A stretch of 64,000 nt of DNA from Prosapia bicincta (lineage: Eukaryota > Arthropoda > Insecta > Hemiptera > Cercopidae), in NCBI GenBank assembly GCA_036971475.1, contig JBAIZL010000001.1, positions 143,582,192-143,646,191 on the forward strand. Reading direction: 5' to 3'. Positions within the stretch are counted from its first letter, which is position 1. Each line of letters opens with the position of its first letter. This document shows, in pieces, positions 12,030 to 23,825 of this stretch. The notes under the pieces were generated by a model. The model saw only the letters and a list, made by a program, of their open reading frames with translations. It had not been told where the DNA came from and did not search any database. Both the position numbers and the translations under genes were made by a program.

Positions 12030-15000
12030 GACCAAGTATCATACTCGTAGATAGCATTGAGTACCACAGTTATCATATTTTGTACAGTATTTTCTTTAAT
12101 TTTTCTGTGACTAGTTAAGAAATAGATATATCTATAGACTGTGTAGAATGGATAATCTTATTTAACGACTCTAGATGACAACTTCACTTCAATTAGGAGG
12201 CTCAGTATACGCGAGTAAGATCCTGTTTCCACTCTCAGATCCGTCCGTAAGCGTTTAAACGTGTGGAACATAACTTGGAGATAAATAGAGCCTTACATGT
12301 AGTATCTATGGTATCACAATGCGCAAGTCAATATCCTTCCCGATAACAAAGGCCATGAATAAACAAACAAATCTGATGAAACATCCACGGTCAATATGAT
12401 CTTTGTACAACACTCATTGTTATTAATCATTAGGCATGCCAAACAGCCGTAGGAAGGCTGAAGAACAGAGTTATGCCCCAAAATAAAAATTGGAAAGTAC
12501 CACCCCACAAAGGAAATTTCTACAAATAGCATTTCTCGTGTCTTGGGCGGTGTATATATCAAATATAAAGGTAATATATTTATTTTATTATATTGAAAAC
12601 TTTACCTATAGGTGTAGTTGTATTAATATGAAAGGGTTACCTCCGTAGCTGGATCCCTTAGGGTAAATCCGAACGATGGGAGATTGATCCCTTGGTCACC
12701 ACTAGCACTGGCCGGTTCCTGCCTGGTCCCTTACGACACGCAGCCTTTGGCTTCTCTTATTCGACTCTAATCTTGAATTGCTGTCTAAATTTAAAAAGAC
12801 CGGAAACATAAAGTACGTAGAGAACAGCTGATGATAAACGGAGTTCGTACAATGCCGCTCTTAATTGAACCATTAGTAAATACTTGCGCTAATTACCGGC
12901 TTCTTGGCGGCAATACAAAAAAACGTTACAAACATTAGCAACCGGTCTTTGAATACTGAGTTTGAATATTACCTAGTTCAATATTTCGGCTTAATTCTAT
13001 CCCATTGCGGATTACATACATATGCGGCGCGTGGAGACTAGCGGGTACGAATTTATTCCTCGCGTAAGATGTGTTTCGCCACAATGATATACTCGCTTAT
13101 AAAGCACTATTTAATTTATGTCTATTTTGGGTGAATTTGCTGTAAGTTGTTTTGTACCCTAGTTTGTTTGGCATGTGTAGAAACTCGGACCAGTACTGCA
13201 AATTAGTTTGTGTAGGCTAGTTTTGTGTATTAGGTTCTTGTGATGCTGCTTTTCAACTGTTGCTTTTTAGTAGTTATGTTCTAATTAAACTCATGAAATT
13301 AGTTTGATAGTTTATTAGTTTGGGAAGATCTGTTGTGTACTTCATTTTTTAGTTTAAAATAGTTTTTATTTTTTTGTGTATTTGGTTTGTTTTTAAGAAG
13401 TATAATTGTTTATCATTAATTTAATCATTCTATGTATTTTCTTGTGTTATATTTTTTTAGTGTTAGGACGTGTTTAGTATGTAATTTATTAACGGTAATT
13501 TGTATGAATATAATTTAAATTTTGAAAATGCATTTAGAGTAGAAACATAGAAAGGAACTTCTGAGCACCTCGTATTATCATGATCGTTACTTTTATTACA
13601 AAAACTCGCGTTATAATTGTAAAATCACTCATCACTTTGCCAATATCAGGTCCACTATACAGGTACTTTAACAAATTATAAGGCCCTCTGTAGTTGTGTT
13701 TACTAGTTTACGTTTATAATGAGTGTATGTAAATTTTTATTAAAATCCATTTATTTTTATTCATGCAAATCGTAATGACGAGCATTACATGAGACAGTGA
13801 AATATTTGTTAGCTTCTGAGAAAACAAAGACATATTTATTTGAGGTCGTGTTTGTGAAAGACAAAAAAGTAATGGGTTGAGTGAGTATAAATTGTTCTGG
13901 GGTTTAGTAAGTACATTTGTGACCTCTTTTAATACTACGAAATACAAAATATAAAAAACGAGCAAAATCACTCATACGTCCGCCTAACATACATTTCTTT
14001 CTTTCTCTCCAGTGTTATAAACTTGCAGGCCATTTTGAGCCACTAAGGCTCAAATACTTCAAAGGCCACAAGCCCTATGTTTCGCGACAGTCTGGATTTA
14101 TTCCAATAGCCTAATGATAAATGTTTGTAATACAAAATTTCCTTCTCCTATCCAGGCTATACCAGCCTAAATAATATGTCTTTAAATATTATTACTTTTT
14201 ATTCTATTTACTCATTATCTCAATAAACTTATAATTTAATTTGTATGTATATTCAATAATCATTGCGCATAGTCTGAAATGCATAAAGATTAATTAAATG
14301 CAATTGATCTGTTTGTGAGGTGATTTTATGCAAATAAAATATAATTGCAAAGGATTACGGTAGATAATTAAATAAACAACGCGCATACGAAATGAAAACA
14401 TGGGAAATTACACAATAACTTTAGGCTCATAGTACATTAAAAGGATACAATAAACTATACTAAACGAGAAAATTAAACACCAAATTTTATAAATGTTATT
14501 TGGAATATAAAATTTCATATCTACTAAAAAGGTTCCGAAATATATGGCACGCTGTTTTAAGGATACGTTATTCCTCGAAATTGGTCAAAAATATCAACTC
14601 TGAGAACCAATCCAAAGAATTCATTTATGATATATTACAAGATATCTATTATGTAGGACTCCCTTTGTCGACTGGGATTTAGACCTACCTGTATGGAATA
14701 GTATACGGCTTCCCTTCATACTTCCGTTTAGAATCAAAACTTGTTTTTAAGAATTATAATATTCTCTATTATTAAAATATATACTTGTTAAATTTACATT
14801 ATTATAATAAAAAAATTTCTTATGTTTCAATTCGATCATTATACCTTGTTCAAACCTACACAGAATGTAATCGATTATATTTTTGGAAACTAATTATAAT
14901 GGCTTTTATGATCTTTAACCAACCCTGCACAGAAGTTCAAACACATTCTGTCAGTTCGATAAGAACCTTTGAATTGGTCATGTGTAATGTTTTGCATAAA

Positions 15001-15439
15001 AATTCGATCCATTTTAACACAATATAAGGTTTTCTTTGAATTATACAATGATTTTACCCTTAACTTGAAATAAAACAGAATAAGGTTTTTAAATCTATTT
15101 AACCGAACAGTTTAGAATTTCTAATTTGAAGAAGTGATGAAGAAATAAACTTTGTATTGTTTCTTTTATGTGGCCGTTGGATTTCAATTTTAGTTAAATT
15201 TTATTTGGACGAGCGTAACGCATATGTTTTATTATTTAAAGGTTTTAAAAGGTAATGCGCAGTGGAAATTTCATAAGACTAGTTACCTTAATATTAATGC
15301 TGAGTGTATTTCCCTCCATTAAATGGATTTTATGCATTCATCTAGACTAAGAAGAACAAAAATCATGAACTAGGGCGGTAATAGAATATTAATGTAACCT
15401 TTATATAAAATAAAGGTCCAACCCAACACTTGATCGTGT

Positions 15440-15687
<248 letters not shown>

Positions 15688-16872
15688 GCTTGAGGTAACT
15701 CTATAAATATGAAACAAAATTACTGTTTGCCTTTTTTCAGTTCTCTACTGTAAAAAACGACAATTTAACTTGTCAACCACAAATCTTTGAAAACATACTT
15801 CCAACCAACAACACTTTGTCTCTTCGGCGTATGTCACTGAATAGTGCATGATTTGACTCTATCCTGGAAGAATGAAAATATTTCACAAATAAATAATAGT
15901 AAGTCAAGAGAAAACGACAAACTCTTGTTTTTGAAAAGTAAGCCATTTGAAAGACTTATGAGCTGGGAAACAGTGAAACGTTGGAAATTAGGCCTTGGTA
16001 TCAACGCGCACCGATTACAGTTAGGGCTTGACTAGTCACGACTTGAATTTTGTAAGCCTGGTTTAAGATTCAACTACCCTTTCTTTAACCTAGCTGTAAA
16101 AGAATGTTGTTTTGTAATTTTTTACGTTTACAATGCTAAATACGGTACAAATTAAAAAAAGATTCAAATTCAAATTTTCATTTGAAACAAATAATTTGAA
16201 TTTTGAACTCATTTCAAAATATTAAAATAAGATTTATTCCTAAATTAAAAGATATTTCAAGGTTTTATCAATTTTGTTCTAATTATTCAAAAGTAATAAG
16301 TATTCGGTTGAAGAATAATATTGTGGCTCATTGGGTTGAAAGAATATTTTTCTATTAGAGACAAGTTTTTTTCAAATTTATATTTAAATTTTTTACTATA
16401 GTTTTGTTTTTAAGTTAAAGAATTGAAAATTTGAATGTCTTCATCAGGTCTGCCTTATAACCTACTTTTGACATACCATTACACCTAACAATTACCTACC
16501 ACAATAGCTATCTAAACTTCATGTAATTTCAATAATAAAATTAACAAAAAAAACTAAAGCAAATATTTTTACAAGATATGTCACAAAAACTTTGTAACAC
16601 TATACAACTATACATACAAGTATAATGGTTTAAAATAGCACGTAAATAGAAATAATGGATGTAATATTCATTAGACGTTTGAAGTTTTGAAGCCATAGAC
16701 AACCCAAAATTACTGGTATCATAACACATTATATCGTAAAATGTGACACCGACAATTTTTGTGCCAATATCTTGAAAAAATATTTGTGTATCGCAGTATC
16801 CCAAATTCTTTTAAAGAAATGGTTTAAATTAGAAATAACACGCTAACGTTTAAAGGCGTTTATTCGGAATAC

Positions 16873-16883
16873 CTCTCACTCTT

Positions 16884-16916
<33 letters not shown>

Positions 16917-16930
16917 GTTTCTATATATAT
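16873..16930. repeat. (CT)n microsatellite with short TA run
   Basis: CT dinucleotides with TTT interruptions, followed by a few TA units. The equivalent site in copy 2 (30,185-30,292) is longer and has an added ATA trinucleotide run. Confidence 0.93.
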
Positions 16931-17499
16931 ATTATAATAATAATATTTATGTGTCGTATGTAATACATATTCTACGGCTTTACCTTTCTTATAGTTACGT
17001 CTTTAGGTTTTGAAATAATGAAACAATCATATAAATTTATTATCACCTACATCTAGTCATCTGACATCCAGATATGACAATTTATACCTTCAAATACAAT
17101 AATATGATGCAATAAAAAAGGTTTGTTGAATGACTAGTACTAAAATTATTATGGATGTGGAATTCTTAGGCGTTTGGTTGTATTTACAATAAAATTTAAT
17201 ATATACAGTGTTAGATAGCTCTCTCTCTCTCCAGTCATTATATACAATCTTCAATAAGGTAGAAAACTTTAGTGAAAAAAAACTTGATTAAAATATATAA
17301 AGAAAAGGAATTTAATTTTATAATGCAATTATTATGTGATATAAACTTCTGTTGCTAGAATCTAGTATAATAAAGTTTTTTCTTACTGTTTGCTACTCCT
17401 GGATTCACTGGTTGCTGACGTTTTATTTCTTCACTTCACTCTATCACTTCAGTATACTAATCAACTGTTAGGTGACATAAACTTCTGTTGTTTGAATTT

Positions 17500-18015
17500 A
17501 GGTTGACTAGTGGTTAACACATAGTATCCGATGCATAGATTGACCAGGGTTTATCACATAGTATCCGATGAGTAGGTTGACTACAAGTTAACACGTAATA
17601 TCCATTGCATAGTTTGGCAAATGGTTATCACATAGTATCTGATAAATAGCTAGGCTAATGCGTAACACACAGTAGCCGATGCATAGCCCGACTAGGGCTA
17701 ACACATAGTATCCGATACATAGATTGACTAATGGTTAACACATGGTATCCATAGCATAACTTGACTAGGGGTTAACAAATAATATCCGATGCATAGCTTG
17801 AATACAAGGTAACACATAATATCCGATGCGTAGCTTAGCTAATGGTTAACACATAGCATCTGATGCGTAGCTAGGCTAATGCGTAACACACAGTAGCCGA
17901 TGCATAGCCTGACTAGGGTTAACACATAGTATCCGATACATAGATTGACTATAGGTTAACAAATAGTATCCGATGAGAAGCTTGAATACAAAGTAACACA
18001 TAATATCCACTGCAT
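17500..18015 (+). repeat. tandem repeat array, about 47-bp unit
   Basis: A degenerate unit of the type GGTTAACACATAGTATCCGA followed by TGCATAG and CTTGACTA recurs about eleven times. There is a higher-order period of about 219 bp: the variant GCGTAACACACAGTAGCCGA appears near 17,660 and again near 17,880 with the same following units. The diverged, unspaced units make this a minisatellite. The first bases after 17,466 also resemble 17,330-17,365 (TATAAACTTCTGTTG), a local repeat spanning the edge of the duplication. Confidence 0.9.
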
Positions 18016-18029
18016 AGCTACATATATCA

Positions 18030-18835
18030 AAAACGCGAGCAAAAGACTGCTACCAAAGCATACCCTATCAGGATATGTAAGTAAAAACCGCCATCAATGT
18101 ATGGCCTATCTCAATAGCTAGATTAAGACAGCTATCATTGCATGCGCAATCTCAAAAGCTACGTAAATAATGCTACTAATGCATGGCCAAAGCCAATAGG
18201 TACGTAAGGTCAATGCATTTCATCTATCATCATAGCTCTATGAAGACAGCTACCAAAGCATACCCTACCGCAAAAGTATACATCCTGTATTACGCCATTA
18301 TGTACGTTACCCTACATAGGCCTACATCCTGTATTAAGTCAATATACACGTTACCCTGCATACATCTGATATTAAGCAAATACGCACGTTACCCTGCATA
18401 CATCTGGTATTAAGCAAATATGCGCGTTACCCTACATAGGCCTACATACTGTTATGGAAATATTCATGTAAATCTACATAGTCCTACATACTGTGTTAAG
18501 CTAATAAGCATCTAAACCTACATTCTTTCTGTATTAATCCATTATGTATGTTACCCTACATAGACCTACATACTGTATTAAGCCAATATGCATGTACACC
18601 TAAATAGGCCTACATCCTCTTTCAATCCGATATGCACGTTGTCCTACAAAAGCCTACATAATGTGTTAAGCCGGTATGCATGTAAACCTACATAGGCCTA
18701 CACCCTGTATTAATCCAATATGCTTGTACACCTACATAGGCCTACACTTTGTATTAAGCCAATATGCATGATACGGTACATAGGCCTACAGAATGTGTTA
18801 AGTCAATATGCAATGTTATTATTATTATTATACGT
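18030..18835 (+). repeat. second tandem repeat array, about 38-60-bp unit
   Basis: Units built around CCTACATAGGCCTACATC, TGTATTAAGCC and AATATGCATGTA repeat with variable spacing about fifteen times. An earlier sub-array has CTACCAAAGCATACCCTA units. The 76-codon open frame inside it reflects the repeat. The array directly follows the 47-bp minisatellite, giving about 1.3 kb of satellite-like DNA. Confidence 0.88.
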
Positions 18836-19590
18836 TTCATTACAGGTGTAGGTAAGTTCACACACAGAGTTCGACAAATAAATGCTTATATAAAACCTTT
18901 ACATTAATACTGTTATTCGCCCGACCGTGGTAGCGCACTCTGATTATATCAGCATAACCGCAGCAAATGACGTCACACAAAATGTCGGACGGCATATGTA
19001 ATATAGGTAAGTCATCTGTATAGGATTAACTGTTGCCTGTATAGGTATGCCACCTATACTTACTTTAACATTAGTCCATCTGCAGGACAATCACAGCAAA
19101 GCCTTAGGGCAGTTGTGCCATGTCCTATGATCATGTTCTGACGCTAGTCATGAGTTTTTCACTACAACAATTTATCTTTTGCCCCTAGGTGGGGTATCGT
19201 CTCATTCCATCTACAAGTTAATTCAGGGTCAAGGATATACAGTAAAGACTTAGGGCAATTACATACTTGTACCATGTCGTATGATCATGTTCTGACGCTA
19301 GTCATATGGTTCTCATTTCAAACTGGATTTATTTTTTACCCCCTGAGGTGGAGTATCGTGTCTGCCCATCTACAGGGCATACTATGATAAAGAAGAGGAT
19401 CATCAGGGCCTCTAGTATGTCTAAGGTAGCACTTCCAATATACTCTGGTACAGTATAGGATCATCCTGGCATCTAGTATGTTTAATAGTACCAGTATACT
19501 CTATTACCGTTAGTCATGCATTGATAGAGGTAATTATATACTTTGGTCGTGGGTTGGTAGCCGTTTTTCGGTAAATACGTCATTTGCGAT
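18836..19590 (+). repeat. two-copy 153-bp repeat and nested 68-bp repeat
   Basis: TGATCATGTTCTGACGCTAG occurs near 19,129 and again about 153 bp later, with matching flanks (CTTAGGGCA, GGTATCG, CCATCTAC). A further pair of about 68-bp units around GGATCATC and CTCTAGTATGT lies at 19,398-19,505. There is no coding frame. The block sits just upstream of the first RING gene and could hold its control region; that is a guess from position only. Confidence 0.75.
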
Positions 19591-19619
19591 AGCGGTGGGG
19601 GGGGTGAAGTAATAGGCGC

Positions 19620-19635
19620 ACGGTATATATGCCGG
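19620..19635 (+). promoter_or_regulatory. TATA-box candidate of the RING gene
   Basis: GGTATATATGCCGG lies about 70 bp before the first ATG of the spliced RING gene, next to a G-run at 19,594-19,601. Position and sequence fit a core promoter, but no start site can be seen. Confidence 0.4.
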
Positions 19636-19697
19636 TAATATCATACAGAGAGCATTAGTCTTCAGCGCTTTTGCAATTAGGTGTGTTAAGATTAACG

Positions 19698-20972
19698 ATG
19701 ACCGATAGAAGTAATCCGTCAGACGTTAGTATGAAATAGTGTGTTCTTTTTCTAAAAAAAAGTTTCTATTTAGTTATTCCAATTTTTCATTGGTTTTTGA
19801 GACTAATGACACAACAAACAACGACAATTCAGTCCACGATGAAACGGGTATTTGGGACGATTTAGGTAACAGACGTAGCCCATTGATATTACGAAGGACA
19901 CCGTACTATAGCCGCCATTTGACAGTTGATCAAGCCGAACCAAGTCGGGAGACCTCTGGTACTACATCACAGGTAATTATATACAATTTAGACTATTATC
20001 AGAGGCTCATTTACATATCTAATAAGGATATTTTTCTTTCAGGGAACAAACACTCCATCTAGAGCCAGAGGACCTGATCGTAGCAATGAGTCTACCAACC
20101 AACACACACAGGTGATTATTGTAATCCTAATGCATTATTACTGTTATATTCGTATTTTCCATTACTATAAAATTGTATTTCATAGGCTGGACTATGAAAT
20201 AACGCTATAATTAGGGTCGGAGATCGAGTTTTTCATTCAAGTGTATTAGAGGAGGAACTGAAGCACATACAAGGAGTCGAGCACGCCCGTATTGACGGTT
20301 TTCTTTGTTTAGGGCGTAGGGTACGATATCCTCCTCAATATGCGGTAAGTTTTATTGTACTGTGATAATAGTAGTAATATCAAAGGGTTACAAATGATTT
20401 TAATTTCTATTTAATCCTTTTTAGACTGTTGTGGAATATGCACGCGCAGCTGCAGCTCGTAGCGTATCGACTGATGCACTACATATACTAAGACGACTTG
20501 TATCGGACCTAGAAGCGGCGTTACGTAGAGACACGTATGAGGATAATTTCTACGCAGTCGGCGTATGGAGGATTATGATGGGCGATATGGACAAGCTACT
20601 TGAAGAAGGCCGACGTAGAGTGGCTGTCGCTGAAGCGAAGGCAGTAATGGTCGAGCGAGACCCTCCATACACGGTCGTAAGTGTTACAATTTGTAGGGAT
20701 ATCGATATTTATACTATTCGTGTACAATAATATAAATTATCTTCTTTGCGTGTATGTTGAAACAGAGAAGTTCAGGGGAGCAGTTTAAAGGAGATGGAAA
20801 CAGCGGCTATCGTATAGTGGACTACGCTGCCTGCTTAGGAAGACCACCATGCACTGTCATCATACCCTGCGGTTACGTTTATTGCAACGAGTGTGATGAA
20901 AAGGTGCAGAGGTGCCCCATATGTAGGAAAAGCGTAGACAGACGCTACCGGCTATTTCTGAACCTGGAGTAA
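19698..20972 (+). pseudogene. spliced RING-finger gene, decayed
   Basis: Six exons can be read, all with phase-0 introns and GT-AG borders: 19698-19724, 19802-19972, 20043-20111, 20186-20344, 20425-20676 and 20766-20972. They add up to 295 codons including the stop. The N-terminal third is polar and acidic, the middle is Ala/Arg/Glu-rich and probably helical, and the C-terminus is a RING finger of the type that ends IAP proteins (CxxC, RCPICRK, then RRYRLFL). RING domains act as E3 ubiquitin ligases. Two zinc ligands are gone: the first Cys is Tyr, and the His of the CGH motif is Tyr (CGY). Codon 4 of exon 4 is TGA (20195-20197). No BIR domain is seen. An AATAAA follows at 21,005. The first 27-nt exon is the least certain, since its donor GTTAGT is weak. 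The exact phase agreement supports a real, recently broken gene. Confidence 0.65.
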
Positions 20973-21169
20973 TTGTTCAAAATATCATAGTTTAAATATT
21001 CGTTAATAAAGTCTTACCTGTATATCCAGAGTTTACTGTTGTTATTTACACCTTAAGTAACTATTATGATAAGGCGAGCATCTAAAGCCGTTTTAGCGTA
21101 ACTATTGTGATATAGTATGCATTAATTTAAATTTCACTACAATAAATCTTAGATTAACAAAGTTATATG

Positions 21170-21209
<40 letters not shown>

Positions 21210-21569
21210 CAAATGCCGGATAGCAAGTGATAAATGAGTTAGTAAGAGTTGTAGGTTGTCAGCGCTAGCTGGTGTTAGATTCATGATCTAGATCCTCTAC
21301 AAATGGACTCGCCCGCCATGGTGTAATCAGCGCGGAGAATATAGTTATGACGTAATTATGGATCAGTCCAACTCGCATAAACTCGTCCTATCCCCTCTCA
21401 CATTAACTCTTCCACAGCTATGTATAACACATTATATACATAGGAGTATAGTATTTTTGCATAGTCTGTGTTCAGAGTGCTTCAAGTGATCAGTGTGTGT
21501 TTGTCAGTAAGTAGAAATATGTCATCATGAGTGTCGGCCAAGTTTTCAACTTTAAATTCTGTAGATTCT
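20973..21569. other. intergenic spacer with polyA signal and (TA)n
   Basis: The spacer holds an AATAAA at 21,005-21,010 fitting the RING gene, a TA microsatellite at 21,171-21,208, and TATA-like CATTATATACATA near 21,430. TCAGTG at about 21,490 resembles the arthropod initiator before the next ORF. No gene is seen. Confidence 0.6.
21171..21208. repeat. (TA)n microsatellite
   Basis: A TA run of about 38 bp. Confidence 0.95.
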
Positions 21570-21812
21570 ATGCCTATACGCGGTCTAAAGATAGGCAATG
21601 CCTATAAAATTGTAAATGCGCTTTTTGTCGAGACAAAGTATGGTAACACCGTACTTTTAGACCTACAGGTAGACGAAGACAGACGTGCTGTCTTTCTTGC
21701 TAAGCGATACGCCACGGCGTTAACTGTGGATGATTTGAGCTCTATTATAGGCAAATTTTTAACTGGCATCAAACATGTCGGCCAAACTGTGAATTTGGCC
21801 ATAACACAGTAA
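21570..21812 (+). CDS. small conserved-looking protein, possible OB-fold type
   Basis: The first ATG in frame is at 21,570, giving 80 codons. The core reads YKIVNALFVETKYG followed by a hydrophobic strand (VLLDLQV), a short loop and VFLAKRYA, then a helical segment and a final strand. The strand-rich pattern, with KYG and a FLxKRY box, recalls a family of small proteins I remember from many arthropod genomes that may have a nucleic-acid-binding OB-like fold; I cannot verify this. An ATG at 21,519 is followed by a stop after two codons, and an overlapping frame from 21,528 ends within 26 codons. The gene shows no break and lies between the two RING genes on the same strand. Confidence 0.55.
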   Translation: MPIRGLKIGNAYKIVNALFVETKYGNTVLLDLQVDEDRRAVFLAKRYATALTVDDLSSIIGKFLTGIKHVGQTVNLAITQ

Positions 21813-21864
21813 TATTATTCTTTAGAACGTTTCAGCATGTTTCTTTTTTTTTTAAATTTTACAG

Positions 21865-22476
21865 TGCCTCTATCTTTGTTTAATCTACGCGCATATTGAG
21901 GTATGCGCATCCGTACAGAACAGAAATAATATAGACAGTTTGGACTTACCTGTATCTTTAAAGCAAACGTTGATAAAATCTTTTAAAGACTATGTATTGA
22001 TGAAGCCGTGTAATAGTTCTGATTTTGATTTTTTATCTATAGATTTCAATAATTTAAATTTTGCAGAATTTTTAATGTTGATGGACCACCCTGACAAGGT
22101 GCCTGTTTTTGTCGATGAGAGGACAATTTTCAAATTTATTAAATTTCACTACACCAGTCTGTGTGGCTATAATAATAGTATTTGCCGAACGTTTTTGAGT
22201 AACTTGGTGCTCCGCCTGGGAGAAAATTTCGATATCAAAAGAGCCGGTTACACATACTCTACAGCCGAAGTGGACTGCTTCGAATTTTTACACCATATCT
22301 GGGACTCCGATAACTGGTGCGATATTTGTTTAAGCCCGTTATTTAAATTATTTAGTTTTGAAGACTTTCTACAATCAACTCCGGAAGAAAGCTATACTTT
22401 GGTCAACTATTGTGATCCGTTAATCTGCAAGTCATACATTCACGAGAGATTGCGTCTACGTCACAACAACCTATAA
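21865..22476 (+). CDS. unknown protein, weakly BACK-like
   Basis: The frame is open from a good splice acceptor (pyrimidine run then ACAG at 21,861-21,864) to TAA at 22,474, about 203 codons. The first in-frame ATG is at 22,000, so either a 5' exon is missing from my reading or translation starts there. The segment FLSIDFNNLNFAEFLMLM, followed about 20 residues on by FKFIKFHY, resembles the helical BACK domain seen after BTB domains in Kelch-type adaptors. No BTB or Kelch repeat is visible. The C-terminal half has several Cys (CDICLSP, NYCDPLICKS). A GTAAGT donor follows the stop by 11 bp (22,488), so an intron may lie in the 3' UTR or the stop may be secondary. Function not recognised. Confidence 0.5.
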   Translation, partial: CLYLCLIYAHIEVCASVQNRNNIDSLDLPVSLKQTLIKSFKDYVLMKPCNSSDFDFLSIDFNNLNFAEFLMLMDHPDKVPVFVDERTIFKFIKFHYTSLCGYNNSICRTFLSNLVLRLGENFDIKRAGYTYSTAEVDCFEFLHHIWDSDNWCDICLSPLFKLFSFEDFLQSTPEESYTLVNYCDPLICKSYIHERLRLRHNNL

Positions 22477-22487
22477 ACACTCGCATT

Positions 22488-23066
22488 GTAAGTAACTACT
22501 CTTTTTTCAAATTATGGTAAGCTTAGATGACACAATAGGTGTTTATTTATAGGAGAGTATATATTTCAGATTTCATTTTTCAATTTTTGTAATGCCTAGA
22601 TCACACAGTATATTGAATGAATGGTAGTTTATTTTCAATATAGTTTAATATATATTTTTAAATTGTAGCTTATTTTGAACACAATATATTATAAGTTAGT
22701 GTCAAGTCTTTTTCAAATTATGTAAAGCCTAGATCACAGAATATATTGATTGAATGGTAGTTTATTTTCAATAGCTTTTAATATAAATATTTTTTAAATT
22801 GAAGCTTTTTTGGACACGAGATATTATATGTTGGTGTCAATTCTTTTTCAAATTTTCTGAAGCCTAGGTCACAGAATATATTGAGTGAATGGTAGGTTAT
22901 TTTCATTAGCGTTTAATATATATATATATATATTTTAATTGAAGCTTATATTGGACACATTATATTATATGTTAGTGTCATTTCTTTTTCAAATTGTCTG
23001 AGGCCTAGATCACAGAATATATCGAGTGTTAGTTTATTTTCAATAGATTCTTTTTCATTTTTATAG
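22488..23066 (+). repeat. tandem repeats of 133-141 bp within a putative intron
   Basis: About three and a half copies of a unit begin near 22,576, 22,708, 22,843 and 22,984. Each carries TTTTTCAAATT, GCCTAGATCACAGAATATAT, TTTATTTTCAATAG and TTGGACAC-type blocks. The array is bounded by GTAAGT at 22,488 and TTTTTATAG at 23,058-23,066, so it could be one 579-bp intron joining the unknown ORF transcript to the second RING gene. Confidence 0.8.
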
Positions 23067-23825
23067 GAGTACACAACACTTTCATCTTCAGATTCTTCAC
23101 TAACCTATTGGTCATTCTATTCGCCTCTACTACAACCACCCGACTCGTGGGCTACCTCGTCTCCAAGAGATCTACCTTCCCGACCGCGAGGCGTTGATAC
23201 GGACATGGAGGAGGAGGAAGAGGATCATAGACCCGGCAGGCTTCTATCTAGTTGGGATGATTCGTTTTCGTTTCGGCTACACAATTTCCTAATGGATACT
23301 CATCCACCATGAGACCCGCCTTCACCCCACACATGCATACAGACGCTGGATTAGACTTTAATGCAACTCCAGCTGGTGATTAGGGATTTGAGGACGGCTG
23401 CTTCAAAACCATACTACAGGACGAGTCGGACCTTCTCGTATAACGTTTAGGGCATGACGAGGAGATTCCTAGAGGACACTGTGGTGGTGGGAGACTACGC
23501 TGTCCATCGTACAAATAATGTAAGTAGATTTTCATATTATTTCATTTGGCTTTTCTTTCAGGCTATCTGGACCGATTTACTAACCTTATTGTGTCTTACA
23601 GGATTTTTATATGCATACACACCTGTTACTAATTATTTTATTTTTTACCTACAGAATAAGCCACGACCGGCAGAGATTAGTTTATGCAATATATGTTATG
23701 AGAACCCTCGCAACGCAGTTGCCACGCCATGCGTACATGTATTTTGCTTTACCTGTCTCTCAAGATGTAATCGCTGCCCAAATTGTAGATCACGGATCGT
23801 CGACACATTTAAAATATATATGTAG
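23067..23825 (+). pseudogene. second RING-finger gene, frame broken in the middle
   Basis: After the acceptor at 23,066 a frame of 82 codons is open to TGA at 23,310: Ser/Pro-rich, then an acidic run of Glu, then WDDSFSFR, like the acidic N-terminus of the first RING gene. From 23,313 to 23,453 all frames contain stops. Open coding resumes at about 23,454 to a GTAAGT donor at 23,520; a 135-bp intron ends in CTACAG, and the last exon (23655-23825) encodes 56 residues. That exon is a complete C3HC4 RING: CNIC, PCVHVFC, FTC and CPNC, with all eight ligands kept. The segment before the intron (VVVGDYAVHR) resembles VGDRVFH of the first gene, so the two are probably paralogues. AATAAA follows near 23,882. 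The middle may hide another intron, so loss of function is likely but not certain. Confidence 0.55.

Noticed and set aside
12314..12562. Minus-strand frame that recurs at 25,148-25,366 in the second copy
   Set aside because: The similarity is due to the DNA duplication. Frame limits differ between copies and no motif is present.
17500..18015. CRISPR-like array
   Set aside because: The units are contiguous and diverged, with no unique spacers of constant length; it is a minisatellite in eukaryotic DNA.
19698..20972. Complete IAP protein
   Set aside because: Only a RING-type tail is seen; there is no BIR motif in any exon, and the RING has lost two ligands.
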